From G963422445 sp963422445 (GTDB lineage Bacteria; Pseudomonadota; Alphaproteobacteria; Thalassobaculales; Thalassobaculaceae): DNA of 64,000 bases. The notes below the pieces were generated by a model. It worked only from the letters and a program-made list of their open reading frames with translations. It was not told the DNA's origin and made no database searches. The translations under genes were made by a program, and so were the position numbers. Where the stretch lies: positions 744,001 through 808,000 of the forward strand of contig OY729512.2 in NCBI GenBank assembly GCA_963422445.2, written 5' to 3'. Shown here piece by piece: positions 18,070-27,191 of the stretch; positions within the stretch are counted from its first letter, which is position 1; each line of letters starts with the position of its first letter.

Positions 18070-19262
18070 GGCTCGCTCGCCAGCCATGTTGATAATTTTG
18101 CGGATTAGCTCGCGCATCAGGGCTACGCGCGGAAGACCGGACGCCGGAAGCTTCGACTGGTCGGCCAGTTCAGCCGCTGGCTGGGGGAGCAGGGGCTCGA
18201 CCTTCCGGGCTGGACGAGGGGCAACTCGAACAATTTCGTAGCTTCCGAGCACGCCTCGGCAAGTACACGGCCAACGTCATGTCCGACGGTCGGGAGCTGT
18301 TGACGTGGCTGCGCGAGACCGGCTGTCTGGTGCCGATCGGGGCCGAACCGTCGTGCGACGACCCGGTTGTGGGCACCGTAGACCGGTATGAGCGCTTCCT
18401 TTTCGGCGAACGCGGCGCAAGCCTGAACACGGTACAGGCTTATCTGTCGACCGTTCGAACCTTTCTCGGCGAGCGTTTCGAGTCCAGGCCTGCTGAGCTT
18501 GGCTCTCTGGCTCTCCAGGACATCAACGGGTTCATTCTGCACTCGTGCCAGAGCCACAGCCCGGCGACGACACGGGTCCATGTTGCGGCTTTGCGCAGTT
18601 TCACGGGGTATCTGTATCAATCCGGGATCATGGCCACGGATATCGCCGACGGAATCGCCGGTGTCAGAACCTGGCGCCTGTCGAGCTTGCCCAAGGGGCT
18701 GGAGCCGGATCAGGTCGAAGCGGTACTCGCCAGTTGCGACCGCAGCACGGTCACTGGCCGGCGCGATTACGGCGTTCTGCTGTTGCTGGCGCTCCTCGGA
18801 TTGCGGGCCTGCGAGGTCGTGCGCCTGACCCTGGACGACATCGACTGGGGCAACGCCGAGATTGCCGTGGTTGGCAAGGGTCGCCGACGCGATGTTCTGC
18901 CCCTGCCCCACGAGGTCGGCGAAGCTCTCGTCGCGTATCTGCAAGCCGGTCGGCCGACTTGTGCGACACGCCGTCTGTTTGTGGGGCGCTATGCCCCTGT
19001 TCACGGCTTTCAGTCCTCGGCTGCGGTCGGTCATATCGTTCGTCGTGCGCTTGCACAGGCCGGAATCGAACGACCGGGCAGGGGCGCGGCCCATCTGCTT
19101 CGTCATTCACTGGCAACCAGAATGCTGCGCAACGGAGCCTCGCTCGAGGAGATCGGGCAGATCCTGCGGCACCACAGTCCCGACAGCACGCGGATCTACG
19201 CCAAGGTCGATCTTGACGCCCTTCGCCCCCTGGCCCAGGCGTGGCCGGGAGGTGCGGCATGA
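18070..19262 (+). pseudogene. RIT first tyrosine recombinase (RitA-like), damaged N-terminus
   Basis: The N-terminal core-binding region is recognisable from 18070 (SLASHVDNFAD). It hits TAG at 18106 and then shifts frame near 18215 (GYARKTGRRKLRLVGQFSRW in one frame, LEQFRSFRARLGKYTA in the next). From ATG 18279 the frame is open for 327 codons and includes the complete catalytic domain: Arg in LGLRACEVVRL, HLLRHSLATRML (HxxR), His in LRHHSPDST and the Tyr nucleophile in TRIYAKVDL. An N-terminally shortened protein could still be made from 18279. The stop overlaps the next gene by ATGA. Confidence 0.85.
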
Positions 19263-20187
19263 CAAGCCTTCGGACCCTGTGTGAGGACTATCTCGCGTTC
19301 CGCCGCTCCCTGGGGGCCAAGCTCATGATGACGCGCGGGCTCCTGTTCCAGTTCATCGCGTTTCTGGCACAGCGCGAGGCCCCGTTCATCACCGCCGCGC
19401 TGGCGCTCGAGTGGCCAGCAAGCCGGAAGGCGTCCAGCAGCATTGGCGCGCGCGTCGCCTGTCTGAAGTCCGTCAGTTCGCCCGCTATGTTCACGCGGTC
19501 GATCCGCGCCACGAGGTCCCGCCTCAGCGGCTCCTGCCCTATCGGCGCCAGCGCCCCCAGCCCTACATCTACAGTGACGGCGAGATCGAAGACCTGATCG
19601 GTGCCGCACGTGATCTGTCCGGGCGTCTCCGCCCGCGGACCTGCTCGACGATGCTGGGCCTGCTGGCGGTGACCGGCATGCGCAGCGGCGAAGTGGTCCG
19701 TCTCGACCGCGACGATGTCGATCTCCGGCAGGGCATCCTGACCATCCGCGAGAGCAAGTTCGGCAAGTCGCGCCTCAACCTCTGCCATGACACGACCATG
19801 CAGGCCCTGGGCGGCTACGCTGCCTGGCGGGACGAACGCTATCCTCGTCCGCAATCCCCCGCCTTCTTCCTGAACGAACGCGCGAAGCGGATCGACAAGG
19901 CAACCTTCCGCAAGACGTTCAAGATCCTGACGTGTCAGACCGGTTTGCGGGACACCGCGGCTTCCCGTGGACCCCGCCTTCATGATCTGCGTCACACCTT
20001 CTCCGTAAGAACTCTGATTCGGTGGCACTGCGACGGCGTTGACATCGACCGCCACCTGCCACGTCTCTCCACCTGGCTCGGCCATAGCTGCATTGCCGAT
20101 TCCTATTGGTATCTCACCGTAGTCCCCGAACTCATGGCGCTTTCCGCCCGACGTCTCGATGAACGGCAGGGGAGGCACAGCTCATGA
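19259..20187 (+). pseudogene. RIT second tyrosine recombinase (RitB-like), frameshifted
   Basis: ATG 19259 overlaps the previous stop. The first 50 codons (SLRTLCEDYLAFRRSLGAKL) are in one frame. Near 19412 the continuation ASKPEGVQQHWRARRLSEVR is in another. The second frame holds the catalytic domain: GMRSGEVVRLDRDDVDL (Arg), LHDLRHTFSVRTL (HxxR), LGHSCIADSYWYL (His, Tyr). The long His-rich insertion before the Tyr is usual for RitB-type enzymes. One indel restores the full gene. Confidence 0.85.
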
Positions 20188-21170
20188 GTGCGATCGCCGA
20201 CTTTGCCAAGCTGCTGACCCTGTTCTTCTCCAGGTACCTCATGCAGCAACGTCAGGTGAGCCCCAACACCATCGCCAGCTACCGCGACACGTTCCGGCTT
20301 CTCGTCAACCATGCCAACAAGGTCCTCGGCAAGCCGTCACAGGACCTGTCTTTCGAGGATCTCGACGCCGACTTCATCAGCGACTTTCTCAATCATCTCG
20401 AGCACGAGCGCGGCAACGACGTCCGTACCCGCAATGCCCGCCTGGCTGCAATCCGGTCTCTGTTCGCTTAGGTCGCCCTGCACGAACCGCACCATGCAGC
20501 CCTGGCACAACGGGTCCTGGCCATACCGACCAAACGCTATACCCGACGAGAGGTCGACTTCCTCAACCGCGCGGAGAGCGAGGCTCTCCTGCGGGCACCG
20601 GATCGGACCAGTTGGGTCGGGCGGCGCGACTACTGCTTGTTGTTGGTGGCGCTGCAGACCGGCATGCGGAGCTCGGAGATCATCGCCCTGCGCCGCACCG
20701 ATGTCCGCCTTGGTGACGGCGCTCATGTCCGCTGTCACGGCAAGGGGCGGAAGGAGCGCTCGATCCCGTTGCGCCGGGACTCGGTGGCAGCCCTCCGCGC
20801 GTGGTTGAAAGAGCGCGGCGGCGAGCCCTATGACCGGATCTTCCCGAACCAGCGCAGCAGACCGCTCACGCATGGCAGTTTCGACTATCTCCTGGCTCGG
20901 AACCTCGCCGTCGCGCGGGCGGCCTGCACGTCGCTGGCGGACAAACGGGTCACGCCCCATACCCTGCGCCACAGCGCCGCCATGGAACTGCTTCAGGCTG
21001 GCGTTGACCGTGCCACCATCGCGTTGTGGCTCGGGTATGAACCCGTCGAGACCACCTACGTCTATTTACATGCCGATCTCGAACTGAAGGAGCGGGCAAT
21101 GGCCAGAACGACCCCTGCCGGGACCCCAATGAGAAGGTACGAACCGCAGGACAGTTCCTGGCGTTCCTGA
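20184..21170 (+). pseudogene. RIT third tyrosine recombinase (RitC-like), amber codon
   Basis: ATG 20184 overlaps the previous stop. The N-terminal SAM-like domain (VSPNTIASYRDTFRLLVNHA) ends at TAG 20469-20471. The same frame then continues without interruption through RVLAIPTKRYTRREVDFL and the catalytic motifs TGMRSSEIIALRRTDV, TPHTLRHSAAMELLQAGV and LGYEPVETTYVYLHADL. A single amber codon is therefore the only lesion, and readthrough or reversion would restore a protein of about 328 aa. Confidence 0.86.
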
Positions 21171-21171
21171 A

Positions 21172-21267
21172 CAGCTTGTGATTATTCCGGCATCTTGCGC
21201 TCGATGGCGCGCGTATCGGCGGGGCCGGCGAGGAATCGGGAATAATCCGTGATCGGGGATAACCGCG
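21172..21267 (-). repeat. RIT right inverted repeat (96 bp)
   Basis: Exact inverse of 17962-18057, ending GGGGATAACCGCG at the junction with the interrupted transposase gene. It starts immediately after the RitC-like stop. Confidence 0.92.
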
Positions 21268-21523
21268 CCGAGCTCGCGCTCAGGAGTGCGGTCACAGGAC
21301 GAGCCCTCTCGTTCGGGTCCAACAGCGAGAAGGACGCCGACTTCACTGCCATGATGTACTCCGTGGCCTGCACGCTGGCGATCAATGGCATCGACGTCCG
21401 GCGCTGGCTCAGGGAATGGCTGACCGCGTGCGCGGAGAACGGCGGCAAGCCGCCGGACGACCTGTCGCCCTGGCTGCCGTGGTCGATGAGCGAGGCGCGC
21501 CGGCGCGAGCTCACGGCGTCGGG

Positions 21524-22385
21524 ATGACCGGCGCGGTTGAGTGCCGCGACTACGGCCGAGACTTCACCGCCGGGGACATGGCGCTGCTGCGCGCGCTCAT
21601 CGCCGGTCCCTGTCGATCGAGGTCTGCCGGCGCATCGGATGGCGCAAGCCCGACGGCGGACTCAAGGACATGATGGCCCGCGTCACCATGCTCGCCATGC
21701 ACCGCGACGGCCGCATCGAACTGCCGCCGCCCAGATGGCACGGGGCCGGCCCAAGCCCATCGTCTTCGAACCCGACACCGAGCCGCCGCTGTTCCCCGCG
21801 CTACGACGCTCGACGAGGTCCGCCCGCTCGACTTCCGCGCCGTCGTGCACAGCACCCGGGAAGGCCGGCCCTGGAACGAGTGCGTCGCCCGCTACCACGA
21901 CCTCGGAGACAAGACCCTGGTCGGCGCCCGGATGCGCTACGCCGTCCACGACCGCAACGGCTGGCCCGTCGCCATGCTCGGCTTCTCCACCGCCGCCTGG
22001 AAGCGCGCCCCGCACGACACCTTCATCGGATGGACGCCCGAGAAGCGTGAGAATACCCTCCCGCTCGTGGTCGACAATCCGAGGGTCCTGATCTTGCCCT
22101 GGGTCGAGATCCCCAACCTCGGCTCGCACATCCTCGCCATCGTGCGTCGGCGCCTGCCCACGGACTGGACCGAGCGCTACGGCGCCACCCCCGTGCTGAT
22201 CGAAACCTTCGTCGAGACACCGCGAGATACCGGCGCCGTCTGCCGCGCCTCCGGTTGGACCAATGTCGGGACCACCCAGGGTCGGGGCGCTACGACAGGC
22301 ATACCAAACCAGCCTAGCCCAAAAAGGACATCTGGCGACGCACCCTCAATCGGTAGAATCCCTCCAAGGTGGGATCGGTTCCGGT
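21524..22385 (+). pseudogene. DUF4338 (Druantia DruA-like) passenger of the IS66-type transposon, frameshifted
   Basis: ATG 21524 overlaps the transposase stop. The N-terminal part reads DYGRDFTAGDMALLRALIAG. The helix-turn-helix part (IEVCRRIGWRKPDGGLKDMM, ARVTMLAMHRDGRIELPPPR) is in a second frame, RPKPIVFEPDTEPPLFPA in a third. The DUF4338 core is open in a fourth from 21845: CVARYHDLGDKTLVGARMRY, GFSTAAWKRAPHDTFIGW, LILPWVEIPNLGSHILAIV and TPVLIETFVETPRDTGAV. DUF4338 is the domain of DruA in Druantia anti-phage systems, and stand-alone forms ride on transposons. What the transposon form does is unknown. Several frameshifts make this copy non-functional. Confidence 0.83.
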
Positions 22386-22688
22386 GAGCAAGCCAACAAG
22401 CGGATAACCATCTCTTCATACCCCGGAACCCGAACGGTTACACCTGATTCAAAGTGCAATCCACTCCGGACGACGCCAAACTGGATCGGCGAAGACCCGT
22501 GACCGCACTTTGCCAGACTGGCTGTGCTCGGAAAACGAAACGCGCCTCACGCCATCACAAGGCGTCCCGGATTCCGTAGCCTCGACGTCAACGGTCCGGA
22601 CCTTGCGCAGGTCGTGGCAGCCGGCGGCTGATTTGGACAGATGTCTGAATTCTTGTCTGGCCGTCATTCTACGGCATCAGACGGTCCG

Positions 22689-23483
22689 TTATCGACGCCT
22701 TCCTCCAGAGACAAGCAGGCTTGCCAGAAAAATTCCACTCGCGACCAGTACGATCGCCGGCCCGGCCGGGATATCCCATTCCAGAGAAACGAACAGTCCC
22801 GTGCCAACGGCGACAACACCGATTACGGTCGAAGCCACAGCCATTTGTTCCGGTGTTGCCGTGACCTGGCGCGCGGCGGCGGCAGGAATGATGACAAGCG
22901 CCACGACGAGTAGCATTCCGATGATCTTCATGCCAACGGCAATGACCGCAGCCAACAGGAATACGAGCAGCAGGCGTGTCTGTTCCACCGGCACGCCTTC
23001 CACCGCGGCAAGATCACGATTCACCGTCATCGCGAGAAGATTGCGCCATTGCCATACAACAAGGGTGAGGGTTCCGGCGGCGGTTGCAAGAATAAGATAC
23101 AGATCAATGGTGCTCACCGATAGAATGTCGCCGAATAGATAACCAATGAGATCGACTCGCACATGTTCCATGAAGGCGATCACGACCAATCCGGCTGCAA
23201 AAGCCATGTGCGCGAGAACACCGAGCAGTGTGTCGAGCGATACCAGCCGTTGACGTTCGAGACTCACCAGACATCCCGCGAACAGAAGGCAGAGCGCAAA
23301 GACGGCGAGCGTCGGTTCGATGTTCAGCAACAGAGCAAGGGCGACACCAAGCAATACCGTATGGGCAAGCGCCGCGCCAAAATATGCCATGCGGCGCCAC
23401 ACCACGAAGCAGCCGACCGGGCCGGATGCAAGCGCGACGCCGATTCCCCCGGCGACAGCGCGCAGGAAAAAGTCTTCCATCAT
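22689..23483 (-). CDS. znuB: High-affinity zinc ABC transporter permease
   Basis: A 264-aa inner-membrane permease of the ABC-3 family with about eight hydrophobic segments. The N-terminus FFLRAVAGGIGVALASGPVG and the following CFVVWRRMAYFGAALAHTVL are characteristic of ZnuB (RRMAYxGxAxAH). The C-terminal half has the ATPase-contact region and VALVIIPAAAARQV. It pairs with ZnuC to import zinc delivered by ZnuA. The start ATG overlaps the znuC stop as ATGA, so translation is coupled. The frame is intact. Confidence 0.94.
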   Translation of the reverse strand: MMEDFFLRAVAGGIGVALASGPVGCFVVWRRMAYFGAALAHTVLLGVALALLLNIEPTLAVFALCLLFAGCLVSLERQRLVSLDTLLGVLAHMAFAAGLVVIAFMEHVRVDLIGYLFGDILSVSTIDLYLILATAAGTLTLVVWQWRNLLAMTVNRDLAAVEGVPVEQTRLLLVFLLAAVIAVGMKIIGMLLVVALVIIPAAAARQVTATPEQMAVASTVIGVVAVGTGLFVSLEWDIPAGPAIVLVASGIFLASLLVSGGRRR

Positions 23484-24268
23484 GGTTGCAGGTCAGACGC
23501 CATGGGCACAGGGTCGTCCAGCGCGTCATGATGGTGATCGTGGGAATGTGGATAGATGGCCAACGCCTCAGATATATGAGGACCAAACAACGAGATGAAA
23601 GCCGGGTCGTGAAGTGTCGTTCTTGGATGCCCGGTGCAGCAAACGTGCCGGTTGAGGCATACCACCGTGTCCGTTGCGGCCATCACGAGGTGCAGGTCGT
23701 GCGAGACCAGTAAGACCCCACAGCGATAGCGGTCGCGAATTCTGCCCATGAGGCGATACAGCGCATTCTGACTGGCGATATCGATGCCCGCAAAAGGTTC
23801 GTCCAGAACAAGGAGCCCAGGCTTGCGCAGCATCGCTCGCGCAAGCAGAACGCGGTGCAGTTCGCCGCCGGAAATCTCCGTCATAGGGTGGTCGAGAATG
23901 TCACCGGCCCCGACTTCGTCCAGTAGTGATTCAAGCCGGTCCTGCGTTGCCCGCGCGCCCAAAGTCAGAAAGCGCCGCACCGATATCGGCAGGATCGGGT
24001 CGCGGTACACATGTTGTGGCGAATAGCCGATGCGCAAACCGGGGGCACGCACGACCTCTCCGCTATTCGGGCGGATCAGCCCGAGCATGACCCGTACCAA
24101 CGTTGATTTGCCGGCCCCGTTGAGGCCGACCAAGGTTACGATTTCACCAGCATGAACAGTCAGATCCACCGATTCCAGCACATTTCTCTGCCCGAGGCGA
24201 ACACTGACCGCACGGGCCTCGACAAGCGTCGCCGCTCGGGGATTGTCTTCGGTCACGATGTGGCTCAT
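23480..24268 (-). CDS. znuC: Zinc ABC transporter ATP-binding protein
   Basis: A 262-aa ABC ATPase. Walker A is GLNGAGKST, the Q-loop region IGYSPQHVY, the signature ISGGELHRVLLARA, Walker B LLVLDEPF and the H-loop SHD. The His-rich tail HSHDHHHDALD is common in ZnuC. A longer open frame reaches 24457, but ATG 24268 (MSHIVTED) gives the family length. It is the first gene of the znuCB unit, divergent from znuA. The intergenic region shared with znuA has been split by an IS at 24372, so co-regulation by Zur may be altered. No clear Zur palindrome was found. Confidence 0.94.
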   Translation of the reverse strand: MSHIVTEDNPRAATLVEARAVSVRLGQRNVLESVDLTVHAGEIVTLVGLNGAGKSTLVRVMLGLIRPNSGEVVRAPGLRIGYSPQHVYRDPILPISVRRFLTLGARATQDRLESLLDEVGAGDILDHPMTEISGGELHRVLLARAMLRKPGLLVLDEPFAGIDIASQNALYRLMGRIRDRYRCGVLLVSHDLHLVMAATDTVVCLNRHVCCTGHPRTTLHDPAFISLFGPHISEALAIYPHSHDHHHDALDDPVPMASDLQP

Positions 24269-24371
24269 GGAACATCCAGCCGAAACGTTCTGTTGATGCG
24301 GGTTTTGTCGTTGCGCCTGAACGCAGAGATACGGTTCGATTAACATGCTGCGGGCGAAATTACTATAACGG

Positions 24372-25868
24372 GAGCTTCTTGCAAAATTGCCGGCCCGACC
24401 GGTTTTTTGCCTTGTCGAGGCTGATTTTGTTGTCGAGGGCCTGGGGCCCGGGGGCACCTCGTGGTATGTTGTGTTTCTACAATACCAAGATACCGAGGAG
24501 GTGACCCCGATGACCCTTGGCTCGACCCTATCCGATCTCTGGCACCGATTTCAAGGGGACCTTTTCCCTGCGTTGGCCGAGGCGGTCGGTCCTCTCCTCG
24601 AGACGCACAAGCGCTTCGTGACAGCTTTCGATCTCGTCAAGGTGGAGGGCTTCGTCGATGAGGTGTGGACCGGTCCGGGTCGGCCCCGGGAGGATCGCCG
24701 GGCGCTGGCCCGTGGCGTCATCGCCGAGGCGGTGTGGGGTCTGCCGACGACCCGCCACCTGATCGACAGGCTCAAGGTGGACCCGACGTTGCGCCGGCTG
24801 TGCGGCTGGTCGCGTGTCGCGGAGATCCCGCGTGAAGCGACGTTTTCGCGGGCGCTTGCCGAATGGTCGCAGTCCCGTCTTCCGGAGAGGATGCACGCGG
24901 CTCTGGTTGCAGAGACACTGGGCGACGCGCTCATCGGCCACGTGTCGAGGGCCTCGACGGCTATCGAGGCCCGGGAGACGCCGGCCCCGACGCCGAAGGC
25001 CCCGACGCTGAACCGCAAGCGCGGCCGGCCCCGCAAGGGCGAGGAGAGGACGAGGGAGCCTGGGCGTCTCGAACGGCAAGCGAACGGGATGGATCTCGAT
25101 GAGAGGCTCGACGCGCTGCCGAAGGTCTGCGATCACGGGGCAAAGAAGACTGCCAGGGGGTCCTGGAGGCTTGGCGCGGTTACAAGCTGCCTATCGACAC
25201 AGCAGACTGCGGGGTGCCGCTGAGGACCGTTCTCACCTCGGCATCCGTCCATGACAGCCAGGTCGCGGTCCCGCTGGCGATGATGACCGCCGGGCGTGTG
25301 ACCAATCTCTACGATCTCATGGACGCGGCCTATGATGCCAGGGAGATCTACCAGATGAGTGAACGGCTTGGCCATGTGCCGATCATCGATGTCAATCCGC
25401 GCCGGGACAAGGACCTCAAGGAGGCGCGAGACCGGGAGGCCCGGGACCGGCGTGCAATAGGCCATGTCGATCCCGAGACCGTGCGGGTCCGGATCCGGTC
25501 CGGTGTCGAGAGGACCAACGCCCGCCTCAAGGATGAGTGTGGCGGGCGCCATGTCCGCGTCCGCGGACATTCCAGGGTCGCCTGCCATCTCATGGTCGGC
25601 ATCCTGGCCCTGGCGGCTGACCAGTTGATACGTCTCGCCGTCCCATAGCGCGGCTCCGACAACGCATGCCGACCCTTCACGGCCCTCTCGAAGAGAGTGG
25701 CCCGGAGATGCGTGTCCCGATGTCCACAAAGGTCCCTGTTTGGTCTCATCGTCTCTGATGAGACACCGCGAATCCATGGATTCCGACCTCCAGGTGCAGA
25801 GGTGACCGGAAGCAACCGACCGATCCGGGCTCACCGGACCCTGGGGGCAGGAATTTTGCAAGAGGTTC
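24372..25868 (+). mobile_element. DUF772-type IS (IS5/IS1182-like), copy A, 4-bp target duplication
   Basis: About 1,497 bp with imperfect inverted ends GAGCTTCTTGCAAAATT and AATTTTGCAAGAGGTTC. It is flanked by ACGG on both sides (24368-24371 and 25869-25872). Copies B (32616) and C (49312) are in the same orientation. It separates znuC from znuA. Confidence 0.88.
24510..25648 (+). pseudogene. Transposase of the DUF772-type IS, copy A, frameshifted
   Basis: From ATG 24510 (MTLGSTLSDLWHRFQGDLFP) the frame matches copies B and C until about 25155. There this copy reads GCCAGGGGGTCC against GCCAAGGGGGTCA in copy B, a one-base loss, so the first DDE region (AWRGYKLHIDTADC in copy B) is out of frame. 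The rest (VPLRTVLTSASVHDSQVAV to the end) is open in the next frame. A single base would restore it. Confidence 0.86.
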
Positions 25869-26090
25869 ACGGGCAATGCGAGTGCAGGGATCGTTGCATC
25901 CCCGTAACATGCGCAACGGTTCCCTTACAGACATCGGATGGTACGGCTCTTGTTGCAGGGACAGAGATATGATTGATTGCGCCGGATGGACTGATTTCCA
26001 TATCGTCAGATCGCGGCTGCTGCGGGCAGTGCAGTTGACAGAACTGGTAAGCTTGTTGCCGTCACGATTACCAAACTCTGGAATCCTGTC

Positions 26091-27023
26091 ATGTTGCGAT
26101 TATTGTTCTGTACTGTTCTTGCTGTCCTCACGAGTGCTGTCCCGGCTCATGCTGGCTCCATCCCTGTCGTGGTCGCAAGCATCAAGCCTATTCATTCCCT
26201 TGTTGCTGGCGTGATGGGCGCTGTTGGCGAACCCCGACTGCTGGTCGCCGGCACGGCATCTCCCCACATCTATCAAATGCGTCCTTCCGATGCAGAAGCC
26301 TTGCGCCGAGCGGACCTGATTGTCTGGATCGGTGAATCACTGGAAATTTTTCTCGACCGGCCGATTTCGGTGATTGGGGCCGGGGCCAAGGTCATAACGT
26401 TGCACGAGGCAGCTGGAATGCACCTTCTGCCCAACCGCAAAGCCGGGCTCTGGGCTGGAGCAGAGACGGAGGTCCACCGGGATGACCATGGTCACGACCA
26501 TGATACTTACGACATGCATATTTGGCTTGATCCCGGCAATGCCGATCGAATTGTCGATGTCATTGCTCGGGCGCTGGCTCGGATCGACCCGAATCGCGCT
26601 GAAATCTATCTGAACAACGCAATGGCGATGCAGGAGCGAATGAAGACCGAGACAGAGATATTGCGGCAGTATCTGACACCGGTGCGTGATCGCGCCTTTA
26701 TCGTATTTCACGACGGTTACCGGTATTTCGAGCAGGCGTTCGGGTTGAATGGAGTTGGTGCGGTCGCCGTGAATCCGGCGAGGCCGCCGGGTGCGAAGCG
26801 ACTCACTGAATTGCGCCGGAACCTGATCAGGCTGGATGTTCGTTGCGTGTTTACCGAACCGCAATTCGAACCGGACCTGGTTCATACCGTGATTGAGGGA
26901 ACCGGGGTCCGATCGGCATCGCTTGATCCGCTCGGGGCCGATCTGGACCCTGGCGTAGACGCCTGGTTCCAGATCATGCGCGGACTCGGTAATGCCTTCG
27001 TGGATTGTCTCGGTACACAATGA
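26091..27023 (+). CDS. znuA: Periplasmic zinc-binding protein of the ZnuABC transporter
   Basis: A 310-aa cluster A-I solute-binding protein. Its N-terminal signal peptide of about 21 residues ends AHA before GSIPVVVASIKPIHSLVAGV. Metal-ligand regions are SPHIYQMRPSDAEALRRADL (first His), the loop HRDDHGHDHDTYDMHIWLDP (second His, with a His/Asp-rich metal-scavenging stretch), IVFHDGYRYFEQAFG (third His) and SASLDPLGADLDPG (acidic ligand). It delivers Zn2+ to ZnuBC. It is divergent from znuC; an IS now lies in the 320-bp ancestral intergenic region, 222 bp upstream of this start. The coding sequence is intact. Confidence 0.95.
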   Translation: MLRLLFCTVLAVLTSAVPAHAGSIPVVVASIKPIHSLVAGVMGAVGEPRLLVAGTASPHIYQMRPSDAEALRRADLIVWIGESLEIFLDRPISVIGAGAKVITLHEAAGMHLLPNRKAGLWAGAETEVHRDDHGHDHDTYDMHIWLDPGNADRIVDVIARALARIDPNRAEIYLNNAMAMQERMKTETEILRQYLTPVRDRAFIVFHDGYRYFEQAFGLNGVGAVAVNPARPPGAKRLTELRRNLIRLDVRCVFTEPQFEPDLVHTVIEGTGVRSASLDPLGADLDPGVDAWFQIMRGLGNAFVDCLGTQ

Positions 27024-27191
27024 CGTCGCTGAGCAAGCGTGGATGTTCTGCACGAACTCGTATGCGTTGCCGTAGCTTGCGGAGCCGGCCGCCGCAGTGA
27101 TAGCCATCGTCGGCACCATTCTGCTGGAAGAGCGATCAGCGGTTCGATGTTTTCGAACGAAAAGGCCGCCGTGCCGGTCGGCGCCCGGGCT

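Larger units (their letters stand above)
17933..21267 (+). mobile_element. RIT element (recombinases in trio) with perfect 96-bp inverted repeats
   Basis: Three consecutive tyrosine-recombinase genes, each overlapping the next by ATGA, sit between inverted repeats at 17962-18057 and 21172-21267 that I read as identical over all 96 bp. This is the architecture of RIT elements. It is inserted in the IS66-type transposase gene at AACCGCG, a 7-mer present at 17933, 17959 and 21261. The left end has 26-29 extra bp that form a perfect 36-bp palindrome with the repeat. All three recombinase genes carry lesions, so the element is probably immobile on its own. Confidence 0.9.
14424..21527 (+). pseudogene. 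IS66-type transposase, split by IS1380 and by a RIT element
   Basis: Coding parts lie at 14424-15092, 16736-17932 and 21268-21527. The first part (MADFGTDLT start) has two amber codons at 14616 and 14628, where the copy at 62.7 kb has TCG and CAG, and a one-base deletion. It then enters a coiled coil, interrupted by IS1380. The second part has the zinc-binding segment VCPRCGKLYA and the DDE Asp residues in RYADETTW and VLVCDHLSTCK. The RIT inserts between the two Asn-Arg codons of DNNR|AELAL, so the catalytic Glu (RAELALRSAVTG) is 3.3 kb away. The last part ends ELTASG and its stop overlaps the DUF4338 start. Confidence 0.88.
14339..22441 (+). mobile_element. IS66-type transposon with DUF4338 passenger, carrying nested IS1380 and RIT elements
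   Basis: The ends are GTAACCGTTCGGGTTCC (14339) and its inverted partner GGAACCCGAACGGTTAC (ending 22441). They start GTAA as in other IS66 elements. The flanks are ACCTGATC and ACCTGATT, an 8-bp duplication with one mismatch, the IS66 hallmark. Without the IS1380 (15097-16735) and the RIT (17933-21267) the element would be about 3.1 kb: a transposase gene followed, with an ATGA overlap, by a DUF4338 gene. A truncated relative begins at 62657. Confidence 0.9.

Noticed and set aside
14339..22441. Whole nest interpreted as a defence island because of DUF4338 and recombinases
   Set aside because: All genes are explained by nested mobile elements; the DUF4338 gene is frameshifted and no other Druantia component (such as the DruE helicase) is present.
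24345..24371. AT-rich GAAATTACTATAAC next to the IS as half of a Zur operator
   Set aside because: No convincing dyad could be completed on the other side of the IS, and it could equally be a -10 region.
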